DNA of 64,000 nt from NCBI RefSeq assembly GCF_019024325.1, contig NZ_JAFNJS010000002.1, forward strand, positions 682,118-746,117, read 5' to 3'. Each line of letters begins with the position of its first letter. The first letter of the stretch is position 1. The DNA is from Falsiroseomonas tokyonensis. Lineage in GTDB: Bacteria > Pseudomonadota > Alphaproteobacteria > Acetobacterales > Acetobacteraceae. Below the pieces are notes generated by a model that searched no databases, had not been told where the DNA came from, and saw nothing but the letters and a program-made list of their open reading frames with translations. This document shows positions 22,636 through 33,155 of this stretch, piece after piece. Made by a program: the position numbers and the translations under genes.

Positions 22636-22946
22636 TGCTGGCCATCGGCCTTTCGCACTACCTGACGGTGGGCGCGATCCTGTTTGTGCTGGGCATCCTC
22701 GGCATCTTCCTGAACCGGAAGAACATCATCGTCATCCTGATGTCGGTGGAGCTGATCCTGCTCTCGGTGAACCTGAACCTGGTGGCCTTCTCGGCGCAGC
22801 TGGGCGACCTCACCGGCCAAATCTTTGCGATGTTCATCCTGACGGTCGCGGCCGCCGAGGCGGCCATCGGCCTGGCGATCGTCGTCATCCACTTCCGCAA
22901 CCGCGGTACGATCGAGGTGGACGACGTGTCCACGCTGAGGGGCTGA
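22635..22946 (+). CDS. nuoK: NADH-quinone oxidoreductase subunit K
   Basis: A 103-residue three-helix subunit, MrpC/MnhC-like. Conserved membrane glutamates occur in [17 protein letters not shown] and in [15 protein letters not shown]; both take part in the proton path in the family. Overlaps nuoJ by 1 nt. Confidence 0.97.
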   Translation: MLAIGLSHYLTVGAILFVLGILGIFLNRKNIIVILMSVELILLSVNLNLVAFSAQLGDLTGQIFAMFILTVAAAEAAIGLAIVVIHFRNRGTIEVDDVSTLRG

Positions 22947-22950
22947 GCCC

Positions 22951-24870
22951 ATGTATGTCGGCGCCATCTTCTTTCCGCTGCTCGGGGCCTGCATCGCGGG
23001 CTTCTTCGGCCGCTGGCTGGGCGACAAGGTCTCGCAATGGGCGACGGTGGCCTGCATGGCCGCAGCGGCCATCTGCGGCAGCCTGGCCTTCATCGATGTG
23101 GCGCTCGGCAGCGCGCCGGGCGTCGTGCCACTCTTCACCTTCATCGATGTCGGTGGCTTCGAGGTGGAATGGGCGCTGCGCTATGACACGCTGAGCGTGG
23201 TGATGGTGGCGATGGTCACCTTCATCTCGACGCTGATCCACCTCTACTCCGTGGGCTACATGTCGCACGACGCGACGGTGCCGCGCTTCTTCGCCTATCT
23301 CTCGCTCTTCACCTTCATGATGCTGATGCTGGTGACGGCCGATAACCTGGTGCAGCTGTTCTTCGGGTGGGAAGGCGTCGGCCTCGCGAGCTATCTGCTC
23401 ATCGGATATTGGTACGAGAAGGAAAGCGCCAACCGCGCGGCGATGAAGGCCTTCATCGTCAACCGCGTGGGCGACGTCTTCTTCATGCTCGGCCTGGCGC
23501 TGACCTTCTGGACCTTCGCTTCCGTCGAGTTCGAGACGATCTTCGCGGGTGTCGAGGCGGCGCGGACCACCACCTTCCTCGGCCTGCCGGCGCTGGAAGT
23601 CATCGGTGTGCTGCTGTTCCTTGGCGCCTGCGGCAAGTCCGCGCAGATCGGGCTGCACACCTGGCTGCCGGATGCGATGGAGGGGCCGACGCCGGTCTCC
23701 GCGCTGATCCATGCGGCGACCATGGTGACGGCCGGCGTCTTCCTGATGTGCCGCGTGTCGCCGGTGCTGGAATACGCGCCGACCACGCTCACCATCATCA
23801 CCATCGTCGGCGCCACCACGGCGATCTTCGCGGCAACCATCGGCTGCGTGCAGAACGACATCAAGCGCATCATCGCCTATTCGACCTGCTCGCAGCTCGG
23901 CTACATGTTCTTCGCGGTCGGCGTCGGCGCTTACCAGGCGGCGATGTTCCACCTTTTCACGCACGCCTTCTTCAAGGCGCTGCTCTTCCTCGGCGCCGGC
24001 AGCGTGATCCACGCCATGTCGGACGAGCAGGACATCCGCCGCATGGGCGGCATCTGGAAGAAGATCCCCTTCACCTATGTGATGATGTGGATCGGGTCGC
24101 TGGCGCTGGCGGGCGTGCCCTATTTCGCTGGCTATTACTCGAAGGACATGGTGCTGGAGGTGGCCTATGCCGCGCATAGCGGCGCCGGCAACTACGCCTT
24201 CGCCATGGGCCTGCTGGCCGCCTTCCTCACCGCCTTCTATTCCTGGCGCCTGATCATCCTGACCTTCCACGGCGCGCCGCGCGCGGATCACCACACCATG
24301 GAGCACGTGCATGAAAGCCCGTGGACCATGCTGGTGCCGCTGCTGGCGCTGTCGGTCGGCGCGGTGCTGACGGGCTACCACTTCTACGACCTCTTCGTCG
24401 GCCATCATCAGGAGCATTTCTGGAACGGCGCGATCTTCACCTCCGCCGCCAACCAGATCCTGGAACACGCGCATCACGTGCCGGAATGGGTGCCGCTGGC
24501 GCCGACCGTGGTCGGCCTCGCGGGCATCGCCCTGGCTTATGTGATGTACATGTTCGCGCCGAAGCTGCCGGCGATGCTCGCGAATGCGCTGCCGGGCGTG
24601 CACCGCTTTCTGCTGAACAAGTGGTACTTCGACGAGCTGTACGACTTCCTCTTCGTGCGGCCGACGCAGTACCTGGCGCGGGCTCTGTGGAAGACCGGCG
24701 ACATGCGGCTGATCGACGGCATGCCGAATGGCGCGGCCGCCGCGGCGGTTTCCGTCGCCGGCGGGGCGGTGCGGCTGCAATCCGGCCGCGTCGCCAGCTA
24801 CGCCTTCACCATGATCATCGGACTGGTGCTGTTCGTGACCCTTCTCCTGGTTGGAATGCCCTCCCGATGA
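22951..24870 (+). CDS. nuoL: NADH-quinone oxidoreductase subunit L
   Basis: A 639-residue antiporter-like subunit at the tip of the membrane arm. Key glutamate in [19 protein letters not shown] and lysine in [18 protein letters not shown] mark the half-channels. The C-terminal lateral helix region is present, ending with a final transmembrane anchor. Overlaps nuoM by ATGA. Confidence 0.98.
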   Translation: MYVGAIFFPLLGACIAGFFGRWLGDKVSQWATVACMAAAAICGSLAFIDVALGSAPGVVPLFTFIDVGGFEVEWALRYDTLSVVMVAMVTFISTLIHLYSVGYMSHDATVPRFFAYLSLFTFMMLMLVTADNLVQLFFGWEGVGLASYLLIGYWYEKESANRAAMKAFIVNRVGDVFFMLGLALTFWTFASVEFETIFAGVEAARTTTFLGLPALEVIGVLLFLGACGKSAQIGLHTWLPDAMEGPTPVSALIHAATMVTAGVFLMCRVSPVLEYAPTTLTIITIVGATTAIFAATIGCVQNDIKRIIAYSTCSQLGYMFFAVGVGAYQAAMFHLFTHAFFKALLFLGAGSVIHAMSDEQDIRRMGGIWKKIPFTYVMMWIGSLALAGVPYFAGYYSKDMVLEVAYAAHSGAGNYAFAMGLLAAFLTAFYSWRLIILTFHGAPRADHHTMEHVHESPWTMLVPLLALSVGAVLTGYHFYDLFVGHHQEHFWNGAIFTSAANQILEHAHHVPEWVPLAPTVVGLAGIALAYVMYMFAPKLPAMLANALPGVHRFLLNKWYFDELYDFLFVRPTQYLARALWKTGDMRLIDGMPNGAAAAAVSVAGGAVRLQSGRVASYAFTMIIGLVLFVTLLLVGMPSR

Positions 24871-26378
24871 ATGCCGCTGGCTTTCCCATCCTCAGCCTCG
24901 TCACCTTCCTGCCGCTGGCGGGCGCGCTGGTCATCATGCTGGTGCGCGGGGAGGACGAGGTCGTCGCCCGCAATGCGCGCTGGACCGCCCTCTGGGCGAG
25001 CCTGATCACGCTGGCGCTGTCGCTGCTGCTCTGGACCGGCTTCGACCAGACCACGGCGGAGTTCCAGTTCGTCGAGCAGGCGGCCTGGCTGCCGGAATTC
25101 GGCGTCGGCTACCACATGGGCGTGGACGGCATCTCCGTGCTGTTCATCCTGCTGTCCACCATCCTGACGCCGCTCTGCATCCTGGCGTCGTGGGAGAGCG
25201 TGACCACGCGCGTGCGCGAATACATGGTCGCCTTCCTGGTGCTCGAATCCATGATGATCGGCATGTTCGCCGCGCTGGACTTCGTGCTGTTCTACATCTT
25301 CTTCGAAGCCGTGCTGATCCCGATGTTCCTCATCATCGGCATCTGGGGCGGCGGCCGGCGGGTGTATGCCGCGCTGAAGTTCTTCCTCTACACGCTGGCA
25401 GGCAGCCTGCTGATGCTGCTGGCGATCCTGGCCGTGTGGTATGAGGCCGGCACGACGGATATCCCGACGCTGATGCAGACGGCCTTCTCGCCGCGCATGC
25501 AGTTCTGGCTGTTCCTCGCCTTCTTCGCCTCCTTCGCCGTAAAGGTGCCGATGTGGCCGGTGCATACCTGGCTGCCGGATGCCCACGTCGAGGCGCCGAC
25601 CGCGGGTTCCGTCATCCTGGCCGGCGTGCTGCTGAAGATGGGCGCCTATGGCTTCCTGCGCTTCTCCCTGCCGCTGCTGCCGCAAGCTTCGGCGGACTTC
25701 GCGCCGCTGATCTTCGCGCTGTCCATCATCGCGGTCATCTACACCTCCCTCGTCGCGCTGGCGCAGGAGGATATGAAGAAGCTGATCGCCTATTCCTCGA
25801 TCGCCCATATGGGTATCGTCACGCTGGGCATCTTCACCTTCACCGCGCAGGGCCTCTCGGGCGCGCTGTTCACCATGCTGAGCCATGGCGTGGTGTCCGG
25901 CGCGCTCTTTCTCTGCGTTGGCGTGCTGTACGACCGGGTGCATTCGCGCGAGATCGCCCGCTATGGCGGCGTCGCCAAGATCATGCCGGCCTATGCGCTG
26001 GTCTTCATGGTCTTCACCATGGCCAGCGTCGCGCTGCCGGGCCTCGCGGGCTTCCCGGGCGAACTGCTGGTGATCGTCGGCGCCTTCAAGGTGAACCCCT
26101 GGGTCGCGCTCGGCGCCTGCATGGGCATGATCCTGGGCGCGGCCTACGCGCTCTACCTCTATCGCCGCGTGATCTTCGGCAAGATCGTGCGGGAGGATCT
26201 GAAGGCGCTGCTGGACCTGAGCCCGCGCGAATACGCCACCTTCGCGCCGCTGATCCTGCTGACCATCTGGATGGGGGTCTATCCCTCCTCCTTCCTCAAC
26301 TTCTTCGAGGCGACCGTGGCCGCGCTGGTCGCGCGCCATGAAGCCGCCCTCGGCGCCGCGCGCCTGGCTGGGATGTGA
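24867..26378 (+). CDS. nuoM: NADH-quinone oxidoreductase subunit M
   Basis: A 503-residue antiporter-like proton-pumping subunit. The conserved glutamate lies in [16 protein letters not shown] and the lysine/histidine path in [19 protein letters not shown]. The start, MNAAGFPIL, overlaps the nuoL stop by 4 nt. Confidence 0.98.
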   Translation: MNAAGFPILSLVTFLPLAGALVIMLVRGEDEVVARNARWTALWASLITLALSLLLWTGFDQTTAEFQFVEQAAWLPEFGVGYHMGVDGISVLFILLSTILTPLCILASWESVTTRVREYMVAFLVLESMMIGMFAALDFVLFYIFFEAVLIPMFLIIGIWGGGRRVYAALKFFLYTLAGSLLMLLAILAVWYEAGTTDIPTLMQTAFSPRMQFWLFLAFFASFAVKVPMWPVHTWLPDAHVEAPTAGSVILAGVLLKMGAYGFLRFSLPLLPQASADFAPLIFALSIIAVIYTSLVALAQEDMKKLIAYSSIAHMGIVTLGIFTFTAQGLSGALFTMLSHGVVSGALFLCVGVLYDRVHSREIARYGGVAKIMPAYALVFMVFTMASVALPGLAGFPGELLVIVGAFKVNPWVALGACMGMILGAAYALYLYRRVIFGKIVREDLKALLDLSPREYATFAPLILLTIWMGVYPSSFLNFFEATVAALVARHEAALGAARLAGM

Positions 26379-27805
26379 TGAGCCCGATGAACTGGACCCT
26401 TGCCACGCCGGAGATCGTCCTCGGCATCGCCGGCCTGCTGATCCTGGCCGCCGGCGTGATCCCGAAGAAGGAGACCTTCTTCCCCGTCTCCATGGCCGTG
26501 ATCGGCGCCTTCGTACTGACCGCGGTGCTGGTGATCGGGCAGGGGGAGGGCACGGCCTTCCTCGGCCAGTATGTCTCCGACGCCTTCAGCCGCTTCGCCA
26601 AGGTGCTGATCCTGCTCGGCGCGGCGCTGGGCGTGGTGCTCTCGCTAGACTTCAACGAGAAGGCGGGCATCGGTCGCTTCGAATATGCCGTGCTGATGCT
26701 GTTCGCGACCACGGGCATGCTGGTCATGGTCTCGGCCAATGACCTGATGTCGCTCTATATCGGGCTCGAGCTGCTCTCGCTCTCGCTCTATGTCATCGCC
26801 GCCTTCGACCGCGACAACCCCCGCAGCGCGGAGGCGGGCCTGAAGTACTTCGTGCTGGGCGCGCTGGCCTCCGGCCTGCTGCTCTACGGCTCCTCGCTGG
26901 TCTATGGCTTTGCGGGCAGCACGAATTTCGACCGGCTGGCGGATGCGCTGGGCGGCGGCACGACAAGCCTCGGCCTGGTGGTGGGCCTGGTCTTCGTGCT
27001 CGCCGGGCTCTGCTTCAAGATCTCCGCCGTGCCCTTCCACATGTGGACGCCGGACGTCTATGAGGGCGCGCCGACGCCGGTGACCGCCTTCTTCGCCACC
27101 GCGCCGAAGGTGGCCGCCATCGCGCTACTGATGCGCGTGCTGGCCGGGCCCTTCGGCGATCTGGCGGCGCAGTGGTCGCAGGTGATCTGGGTAGCCTCGG
27201 TCGGCTCCATGCTGCTCGGCGCTTTCGCCGCCATCGGCCAGCGCAACATCAAGCGGCTGATGGCCTATTCCTCCATCGGCCATATCGGCTACGCGCTGAT
27301 GGGCGTGGCGGTGGCCAGCGACATCGGGCTGCGCGGCGTGCTGGTCTATATGGCCATCTACATGGTCACCTCGATCGGCACCTTCGCCGTGCTGGTCGCC
27401 ATGCGCCGCAATGGCCGTGCGCTGGAGGAGGTGGACGACCTGGCGGGCATCGGGCGCACGGATCCCGCCATGGCCATGTGGATGGCGGTGTTCATGTTCT
27501 CCATGGCTGGCATCCCGCCGCTCGCCGGCTTCTTCGGCAAGCTCTACGTCTTCCTGGCCGCGGTGCAGGGCGGCTACTGGGTGCTGGCCGCGGTCGGCAT
27601 CGGCACCTCGGTGGTCGCCACCTACTACTACCTGCGCATCGTGAAGGTGATGTACTTCGACACCGGCACGGCGCCGCTGGATGCGCGGCCCGCGGGGCTG
27701 ACGGTGGTGATGGGCGCCACCGGGATCGCCACGGTGCTGTTCTTCCTGTTCCCCGCGCCGATCATCGCCGCGGCGGAAGTGGCCATCACGGCCATCGCCG
27801 GATGA
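26378..27805 (+). CDS. nuoN: NADH-quinone oxidoreductase subunit N
   Basis: A 475-residue antiporter-like subunit completing complex I. The conserved membrane glutamate is in MSLYIGLELLSLSLYVIAA and the lysine in AVPFHMWTPDVYEGAPTPV. The stop of nuoM shares its last A with this ATG; a GTG one codon upstream and an ATG three codons downstream are alternatives. It is the last nuo gene; birA starts 1 nt later, so transcription likely continues. Confidence 0.97.
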   Translation: MSPMNWTLATPEIVLGIAGLLILAAGVIPKKETFFPVSMAVIGAFVLTAVLVIGQGEGTAFLGQYVSDAFSRFAKVLILLGAALGVVLSLDFNEKAGIGRFEYAVLMLFATTGMLVMVSANDLMSLYIGLELLSLSLYVIAAFDRDNPRSAEAGLKYFVLGALASGLLLYGSSLVYGFAGSTNFDRLADALGGGTTSLGLVVGLVFVLAGLCFKISAVPFHMWTPDVYEGAPTPVTAFFATAPKVAAIALLMRVLAGPFGDLAAQWSQVIWVASVGSMLLGAFAAIGQRNIKRLMAYSSIGHIGYALMGVAVASDIGLRGVLVYMAIYMVTSIGTFAVLVAMRRNGRALEEVDDLAGIGRTDPAMAMWMAVFMFSMAGIPPLAGFFGKLYVFLAAVQGGYWVLAAVGIGTSVVATYYYLRIVKVMYFDTGTAPLDARPAGLTVVMGATGIATVLFFLFPAPIIAAAEVAITAIAG

Positions 27806-27806
27806 G

Positions 27807-28547
27807 GTGGTGACCCAGCCGATCGCGCCGCCGCCCGGCTGGCGGCTGCGCATCGAGGACAGCCTGCCCTCGACCAGCGACCTGCTGCAGCGCCTGGCGG
27901 TGGCCGGCGAAGCGGAGAGCCTGGCCATCCTCGCCCGCCAGCAGACGGGTGGGCGGGGCAGGGATGGGCGGTCCTGGTCCAGCCCGCCGGGCAATCTCTA
28001 TTTTTCGCTACTGCTGCGCCCCGGCGGGCCGGCGCGGGAAGCGGGGCGCTGGGCGCTGGTCGCCGGGCTCGCGATGATCGAGGGGCTGGCTCCCTTTGCC
28101 GCGGATCCTGCCGCGCTGCGGCTGAAATGGCCGAATGACGTGCTGCTGGGCGAGGCCAAGTTGGCCGGCGTGCTGTGCGAGAGCGCGGCGAAGGATGACG
28201 GCACGCTCGACTGGTTCATCATGGGCATCGGCGCCAACCTTGCCGCCCCGCCCGTGCTGCCGGACCGGGCCACGGCCGGCCTCGGGCCGATCCCGCCCGA
28301 ACAGGTGGCCTGCGCCATGCTGGCGGCGCTGGAACGCTTCCGCGCCCTGTGGCGCGCCGAGGGGTTCGACGCCATCCGCCGCGCCTGGATGGCGCGCGGC
28401 CCGGCGCTGGATGCGCCGCTGACGCTGCGCGGCGGGCGGTCCGGCCGCTACGCCGGACTGGCCGAGAATGGCAGCCTCTTGCTCTCCGCCGAGGGGCGGG
28501 TGCATGCCGTGGCGACCGGTGAAGTCGCTTTCCGCGAGGTGGGTTGA
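27807..28547 (+). CDS. birA: Biotin--[acetyl-CoA-carboxylase] ligase, monofunctional
   Basis: A 246-residue ligase that attaches biotin to the carboxyl carrier protein through biotinyl-AMP. The adenylate loop GRGRDGRSW, the lysine motif KWPNDVLL and the substrate strand LAGVLCES are present. It lacks the N-terminal helix-turn-helix of E. coli BirA, so it should not act as a repressor. The start is GTG 27807 (GTG GTG ACC), immediately after nuoN, and the downstream coaX overlaps or abuts it. Confidence 0.93.
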   Translation: MVTQPIAPPPGWRLRIEDSLPSTSDLLQRLAVAGEAESLAILARQQTGGRGRDGRSWSSPPGNLYFSLLLRPGGPAREAGRWALVAGLAMIEGLAPFAADPAALRLKWPNDVLLGEAKLAGVLCESAAKDDGTLDWFIMGIGANLAAPPVLPDRATAGLGPIPPEQVACAMLAALERFRALWRAEGFDAIRRAWMARGPALDAPLTLRGGRSGRYAGLAENGSLLLSAEGRVHAVATGEVAFREVG

Positions 28548-28552
28548 AGACG

Positions 28553-29368
28553 ATGCTGCTGGCGGTGGATGCGGGCAATACCAATGTCGTCTTTGCCGTG
28601 CATGACGGGACGGAATGGCGCGGCCGCTGGCGCATCCGCACGGATGCGGAGCGGACCTCGGACGAATACGCCGTCTGGCTGCTGACCCTGCTGCAGCATT
28701 CCGGGCTGAAGCCCGCCGATATCACCCGCTGCGTCATCGGCACGGTGGTGCCGGCCGCGCTCTACAACCTGCGTCGCCTGTCCCGGGAATGGTTCGATTG
28801 CGAGCCGCTGGTCGCCCGCGCCCATCTGGATTGGGGGTTCGAGATCCGGGTCGATGCCCCGCATGAGGTGGGTGCCGACCGCCTGCTGAATGCACTGGCC
28901 GCCCATCACACCTATGGCGGGCCGCTGATCGTGATCGATTTCGGCACCGCCACCACCTTCGACGTGGTGGGCAAGGATGGCGCCTATCTCGGCGGGGTCA
29001 TCGCGCCCGGCATCAACCTGTCCATCGAGGCGCTGCACCGCGCCGCCGCCCGCCTGCCGCGCATCGGCATCGGCCGGCCGCAGGCGGTGGTCGGGCGGAA
29101 TACGGTGGCGGCGATGCAGTCGGGCATCTATTGGGGCTATGTCGGCCTGATCGAGGGGATCGTCGCCCGAATCCGGGCGGAGCAGGAGGAGCATCCGGTC
29201 GGCAATCTGAAGGTCATCGCCACCGGCGGCCTGGCCCCCCTGTTCGCGGAGGGCACCACCGTGATCGAAACGACCGACCAGGATACAACCTTGGATGGTC
29301 TCCGCCTGTTGGCGCTCCGCAACCCAGCCCCCATCTTCATGAGAACCGCGCGACGCGACGACCCCTGA
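28553..29368 (+). CDS. coaX: Type III pantothenate kinase
   Basis: A 271-residue ASKHA-fold kinase for the first step of coenzyme A synthesis. The phosphate-1 motif is [11 protein letters not shown], the phosphate-2 motif [11 protein letters not shown], and [12 protein letters not shown] is the conserved pantothenate-side segment. Start taken as ATG 28553 since [11 protein letters not shown] is the usual N-terminus and AGGTGG lies 10 nt upstream. A TTG at 28544 would overlap birA but has no room for a ribosome site. Followed by rnj after 102 nt. Confidence 0.94.
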   Translation: MLLAVDAGNTNVVFAVHDGTEWRGRWRIRTDAERTSDEYAVWLLTLLQHSGLKPADITRCVIGTVVPAALYNLRRLSREWFDCEPLVARAHLDWGFEIRVDAPHEVGADRLLNALAAHHTYGGPLIVIDFGTATTFDVVGKDGAYLGGVIAPGINLSIEALHRAAARLPRIGIGRPQAVVGRNTVAAMQSGIYWGYVGLIEGIVARIRAEQEEHPVGNLKVIATGGLAPLFAEGTTVIETTDQDTTLDGLRLLALRNPAPIFMRTARRDDP

Positions 29369-29470
29369 GCCTACCCATCCCAGGCGCCCCGAAGGCGACG
29401 GGACAGCGGCGGCCGGGCCTCGCGAAGCGCCCCGATACGACGAACGCTGCATAAGACTGGAACAAGAAGA

Positions 29471-31108
29471 ATGACTGGTGACCTGGCCTTCATCCCGCTC
29501 GGCGGGACGGGGGAAATCGGACTCAACTTCAACGTCTACCGCTGTGATGGCGCCCTGCTGGCGGTGGATCTCGGCCTCGGCTTCGGCGGATCGGAGCATC
29601 CGGAAGTCGAGGTCATGGTGCCCGACCCGGCCTGGCTGGCCGAACGGCGGGACAAGCTGGTGGGCCTGGTGATCACCCATGCGCATGAGGACCATGTGGG
29701 TGCGGTGGCCCATATCTGGCCGAAGCTGCGCTGCCCGATCTATGCTAGCCCCTTCACCGCCTCCGTCCTGCGCCGGAAGCTCGGCGAGGCGGGGCTGCTG
29801 CAGCAGGCGGAGATCAATGTCATCCCGCTCGGCGGCCGCTGGAAGCTGGGCGTCTTCGACCTGGAATTCCTGCGGGTCGCCCATTCCATCGTCGAGCCGC
29901 AGGCGCTGGCCATCCGCACGCGGCACGGCACCATCCTGCATACCGGCGACTGGAAGCTGGACCCCAACCCGCTGATCGGCCCGCCCACCGACGAGGCCGC
30001 CTTCGGGCGTCTCGGCGACGAGGGCGTGCTGGCCATGGTCTGCGACAGCACCAATGCGATGGTCGAGGGCCATTCGGGCAGCGAGGCGGAGGTCCGCCGC
30101 AACCTGGCGGCCCTGATCAAGGGGCTGAAGGGCCGCGTCGCCGTCTCCTGCTTCTCGACCAACCTGGCGCGCATCGAATCCATCGCGCTCGCCGGCCGCG
30201 CCGCGGGGCGGGAGGTGGCGCTGTTCGGGCGCAGCCTGCGCAATGCCGATGCCTCGGCCCGCGAATGCGGCTACCTCCGCTCCATCCCGCCCTTCCTGTC
30301 GGAGGATGACGCGGAGGATGTGCCGGACGACAAGCTGCTGGTGATCTGCACCGGCAGTCAGGGCGAGCCCCGCTCGGCTCTCACCAAGATCGCCGCCGAT
30401 ACCCATCCGCATATCTCGCTGGGGGAGGGGGATACGGTGATCTATTCCTCCCGCATGATCCCGGGGAATGAGCGGGCGATCCTGCGCGTGCAGGACGAGC
30501 TTTCCCGCGCCGGCGTCCGCGTGATGACGGCGGATGACCACATGGTGCATGTCTCCGGCCATCCGGCGCGGGATGAGCTGAAGCGCCTGTACCAGCTGGT
30601 CCGTCCGAAATTCGCGATTCCCGTGCATGGCGAATGGCGCCACATGAACGAGCACGCGAACCTGGCCGAGACCCTGGGCGCCATCGCCTATGTGATCGAG
30701 GATGGCGACGTGCTGCGCTTCGCCCCCGGCAAGCCGGATGTGGTGGAAAGCGTGCCGGTGGGCCGCCTGGCCATCGACGGCGACCGCCTGCTGCGGCTGG
30801 ATGGCGATGTGCTGGCGGCGCGCAAGAAGATGCTGATGAACGGCGTCATCGTCGCCTCCTTCGTCGTGGATGGCTCGGGCAAGGTGCTAGGCAAGCCGCA
30901 GATCTCCGGCCCCGGCCTGTTCGATGAGACGGGGGAGGAGCCGGGGCAGATCGCGGCCGACCTGGCGCGCGCCGTGACGGAGCTGCCGGGCAATCTGAAA
31001 CGCGAGGACGGGCTGCTGCGGGAGGCGGCGCGGACCGCAGTGCGCAAGGCCGTCGGCCGCCGGCTGCGCAAGCGGCCCTCGGTCGAAGTGCATCTGATGC
31101 GGGTGTGA
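29471..31108 (+). CDS. rnj: Ribonuclease J
   Basis: A 545-residue metallo-beta-lactamase/beta-CASP ribonuclease for 5'-to-3' and endonucleolytic RNA decay and rRNA maturation. The zinc ligands are in the HAHEDH motif of VITHAHEDHVGAV, with later ligands in HTGDWKLD and the beta-CASP HVSGHPARDEL. All are intact. Preceded by a weak AAGAAGA. The product is typical of alphaproteobacterial RNase J, which replaces or complements RNase E functions. Confidence 0.94.
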   Translation: MTGDLAFIPLGGTGEIGLNFNVYRCDGALLAVDLGLGFGGSEHPEVEVMVPDPAWLAERRDKLVGLVITHAHEDHVGAVAHIWPKLRCPIYASPFTASVLRRKLGEAGLLQQAEINVIPLGGRWKLGVFDLEFLRVAHSIVEPQALAIRTRHGTILHTGDWKLDPNPLIGPPTDEAAFGRLGDEGVLAMVCDSTNAMVEGHSGSEAEVRRNLAALIKGLKGRVAVSCFSTNLARIESIALAGRAAGREVALFGRSLRNADASARECGYLRSIPPFLSEDDAEDVPDDKLLVICTGSQGEPRSALTKIAADTHPHISLGEGDTVIYSSRMIPGNERAILRVQDELSRAGVRVMTADDHMVHVSGHPARDELKRLYQLVRPKFAIPVHGEWRHMNEHANLAETLGAIAYVIEDGDVLRFAPGKPDVVESVPVGRLAIDGDRLLRLDGDVLAARKKMLMNGVIVASFVVDGSGKVLGKPQISGPGLFDETGEEPGQIAADLARAVTELPGNLKREDGLLREAARTAVRKAVGRRLRKRPSVEVHLMRV

Positions 31109-31115
31109 GGGCCTG

Positions 31116-31424
31116 ATGACCTGGTTCACCGGCGTGGTGGTCTATCTGCTGATCTGGTGGACCGCCCTGTTCATCGTGCTGCCCATCGGCACGCGGCCCG
31201 TGGATGTGGCGCCGGAGGATGGCGGCTGGCGCGGTGCGCCGGAAAAGCCGCTGCTGCTGCGCAAGCTGGCGGGCACCACGGTGCTGGCGGCGATTCTCTG
31301 GCTGGGCGTCTTCGCCATCATGGAAAGCGGCTGGGTTAGCTTCCGGGACGGCTGGTGGGCCTATACCGGCCCCGGCAGTTCGGCGGTCCTGCCGGGTCCC
31401 GCGCGGGGGCCTGCACAAAATTAA
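31116..31424 (+). CDS. Small two-helix membrane protein, DUF1467-like
   Basis: A 102-residue protein with hydrophobic helices at about residues 5-25 (VVVYLLIWWTALFIVLPIG) and 50-70. The N-terminal pattern WW-ALFIVLPIGTR and the following short polar loop fit the DUF1467 family, whose function is unknown. It is 7 nt after rnj and probably co-transcribed. A strong hairpin begins directly after its TAA. Confidence 0.75.
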   Translation: MTWFTGVVVYLLIWWTALFIVLPIGTRPVDVAPEDGGWRGAPEKPLLLRKLAGTTVLAAILWLGVFAIMESGWVSFRDGWWAYTGPGSSAVLPGPARGPAQN

Positions 31425-31456
31425 GGCGGCAAACCCGCCTCCCCGCGGGTGCCGCC
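31425..31456 (+). terminator. Strong hairpin at the end of the rnj unit
   Basis: GGCGGCA/TGCCGCC (7 bp) encloses AA and then CCCGC/GCGGG (5 bp). It begins at the base after the stop codon. No T-run follows, so it may be a rho-dependent or mRNA-stabilising end rather than an intrinsic terminator. Confidence 0.5.
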
Positions 31457-31645
31457 CCATAATCAGGCATATCAGTTTTGGAAGCCTGTTTTTGGGCTTC
31501 CGACGACGGCGTTTGCTGTTGTGCCGCCTTGGGTGCCGAGGCCAATCTAGGTTCCAGAGGGAGGTTGATCCTCCTTCTGCCGTGTGACTGGCGTTTCCTC
31601 CCTAAACTCGGGCCGTACCCTGACGGGTGCGGCCCTTCTTTTTTA
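31457..31645 (+). ncRNA. Candidate structured RNA (small RNA or proS leader), unassigned
   Basis: This stretch is distinctly richer in A and T than its surroundings. It starts with CATAAT at 31458, a possible -10, though no matching -35 is evident. Several local stems follow: GGAAGCC/GGCTTCC around a T-rich loop near 31480, GCCTTGG-GTG-CCGAGGC near 31530, and GGAGG-TTGAT-CCTCC near 31560. It ends in a strong intrinsic terminator. No open frame looks coding. If transcription starts near 31470 the product would be about 175 nt. I compared it mentally with 6S, SRP, tmRNA and RNase P signatures and found none. Confidence 0.35.
31610..31644 (+). terminator. Intrinsic terminator upstream of proS
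   Basis: An 11-bp stem GGGCCGTACCC/GGGTGCGGCCC (one G-T pair) with loop TGAC runs into TTCTTTTTT. It lies 185 nt after the DUF1467-like gene and about 205 nt before proS, so it must end a transcript that is not an annotated protein gene, or act as an attenuator. Confidence 0.88.
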
Positions 31646-31848
31646 CCCAGAGCCCGGGTGCTTGCAAGCACTATCTTAAGGGTCGAAGCATTTTTTTGCT
31701 CTTTCCTTACCCGAACGCTCGGGTGGACGTATTTTTATTGCTGCGGTGCAGCAGCCGTTGGAGGAAGTGGCAAAACGGCGCCCCTCCCTGGCGCCGGAGC
31801 GAGGCGGGCCCTACTTTGCCCCACCCGATCTCTTTGAGGAGCCGCGTC
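31646..31848. other. proS upstream region with palindromes
   Basis: Contains the 14-nt perfect palindrome GTGCTTGCAAGCAC at 31658-31671, the hairpin ACCCGA-ACGC-TCGGGT at 31709-31724, and T-rich runs near 31691 and 31730. A weak promoter candidate is TTACCC, 17 nt, TATTTT (about 31708-31736). GAGGAG at 31836-31841 is the proS ribosome site. No gene seen. Confidence 0.4.
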
Positions 31849-33153
31849 TTGCGCCTCTCCCGTGCCTTCCTGCCGACCCTGAAGGAAACCCCGGCCGAGG
31901 CGACCATCGCCTCGCACCGCCTCATGCTGCGCGCTGGGCTGGTGCGGCAGACCAGCGCCGGCATCTATGCCTGGCTGCCGCTCGGCTGGCGCGTGCTGCA
32001 GAAGATCGAGCAGATCGTGCGGGAGGAGCAGGACCGCGCCGGCGCGCAGGAAATCCTGATGCCGACCATCCAGTCCGCCGAGCTCTGGCGCCAGTCCGGC
32101 CGCTACGACGCCTATGGGCCGGAGATGCTGCGCCTGCGCGACCGGCACGACCGGGAGATGCTGTTCGGCCCGACCAACGAGGAAATGGTCACCGACATCT
32201 TCCGCGGCTTCGCCAAGAGCTACCGGGACCTGCCCCGGAATCTCTACCACATCCAGTGGAAGTTCCGGGACGAGGTGCGGCCGCGCTTCGGCGTGATGCG
32301 CGGGCGCGAATTCCTGATGAAGGATGCCTATTCCTTCGACCTGACGAAGGACGGCGCCCAGCACAGCTACCGCCAGATGTTCCTGGCCTATCTCCGCACC
32401 TTCGCCCGGATGGGGCTGAAGGCCGTGCCGATGCGCGCAGATACCGGGCCGATCGGCGGCAACCTGAGCCATGAATTCATCATCCTGGCGGAGACGGGTG
32501 AGTCCCAGGTCTTCGTCAGCCAGGACCTGCTCGACATGAACGCGCTGGCCGGCGCGCCCGATTACGGCGCGGACCTGGCGCCGGCCGTCGACGCCTGGAC
32601 CAGCCACTACGCGGCCACCGAGGAGATGCACGACCCCGCCGCCTGGGAACAGGTGCCGGAGGCCAAGCGCGTCTCGGCGCGCGGCATCGAGGTCGGCCAC
32701 ATCTTCTATTTCGGCACCAAGTATTCCGCGACCATGGGCCTGTCCGTGCAGGGGCCGGATGGCAAGCCGGTGGTGCCGGAGATGGGCAGCTACGGCATCG
32801 GCGTCTCCCGTCTGGTCGGCGCCACCATCGAGGCGAATCACGACGAGGCCGGAATAAAGTGGCCGGATGCCGTCGCGCCCTTCAAGGCGGTGGTGATCAA
32901 CCTGAAGCAGGGCGACACCGCCTGCGATGCGCTGAGCGAGCGCATGTACGCCGCCATCCCCGAGGCGCTGTATGACGACCGCACCGAGCGCGCCGGCCCG
33001 AAATTCGCCGATGCCGACCTGATGGGCCATCCCTGGCAGGTGGTGATCGGCCCGCGCGGCGCCGCCAACGGCGTGGTCGAGCTCAAGCGCCGCGCCACGG
33101 GGGAGAAGATGGAAGTCTCCCCCGAGGATGCGCTGGCGAAAATCCAGGGCTGA
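31849..33153 (+). CDS. proS: Prolyl-tRNA synthetase, short form without editing insertion
   Basis: A 434-residue class II synthetase that charges tRNA-Pro. Motif 1 region includes [19 protein letters not shown], motif 2 [16 protein letters not shown] and [14 protein letters not shown], motif 3 [14 protein letters not shown]. The large editing (INS) domain found between motifs 2 and 3 in E. coli is absent, as is common in alphaproteobacteria. The start is TTG 31849: it has GAGGAG 7 nt upstream and gives [18 protein letters not shown], the family N-terminus. No ATG fits. Confidence 0.94.
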   Translation: MRLSRAFLPTLKETPAEATIASHRLMLRAGLVRQTSAGIYAWLPLGWRVLQKIEQIVREEQDRAGAQEILMPTIQSAELWRQSGRYDAYGPEMLRLRDRHDREMLFGPTNEEMVTDIFRGFAKSYRDLPRNLYHIQWKFRDEVRPRFGVMRGREFLMKDAYSFDLTKDGAQHSYRQMFLAYLRTFARMGLKAVPMRADTGPIGGNLSHEFIILAETGESQVFVSQDLLDMNALAGAPDYGADLAPAVDAWTSHYAATEEMHDPAAWEQVPEAKRVSARGIEVGHIFYFGTKYSATMGLSVQGPDGKPVVPEMGSYGIGVSRLVGATIEANHDEAGIKWPDAVAPFKAVVINLKQGDTACDALSERMYAAIPEALYDDRTERAGPKFADADLMGHPWQVVIGPRGAANGVVELKRRATGEKMEVSPEDALAKIQG

Positions 33154-33155
33154 GC

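Noticed and set aside
26375-26380. GTG at 26375 as the nuoN start
   Set aside because: The adjacent ATG at 26378 gives the same protein one residue shorter with a standard codon.
28544-28546. TTG start for coaX
   Set aside because: The Shine-Dalgarno would be about 1-2 nt away; the ATG at 28553 has proper spacing and the family N-terminus.
31457-31645. Identification as 6S, SRP, tmRNA or RNase P RNA
   Set aside because: No SRP GGAAG-type core, no tRNA-like end or tag frame, no RNase P core, and no convincing long 6S rod with central bubble could be drawn.
31478-31837. A 119-residue open frame in the AT-rich gap before proS
   Set aside because: Cysteine- and tryptophan-rich, no ribosome site, and it runs through a strong terminator and hairpins.
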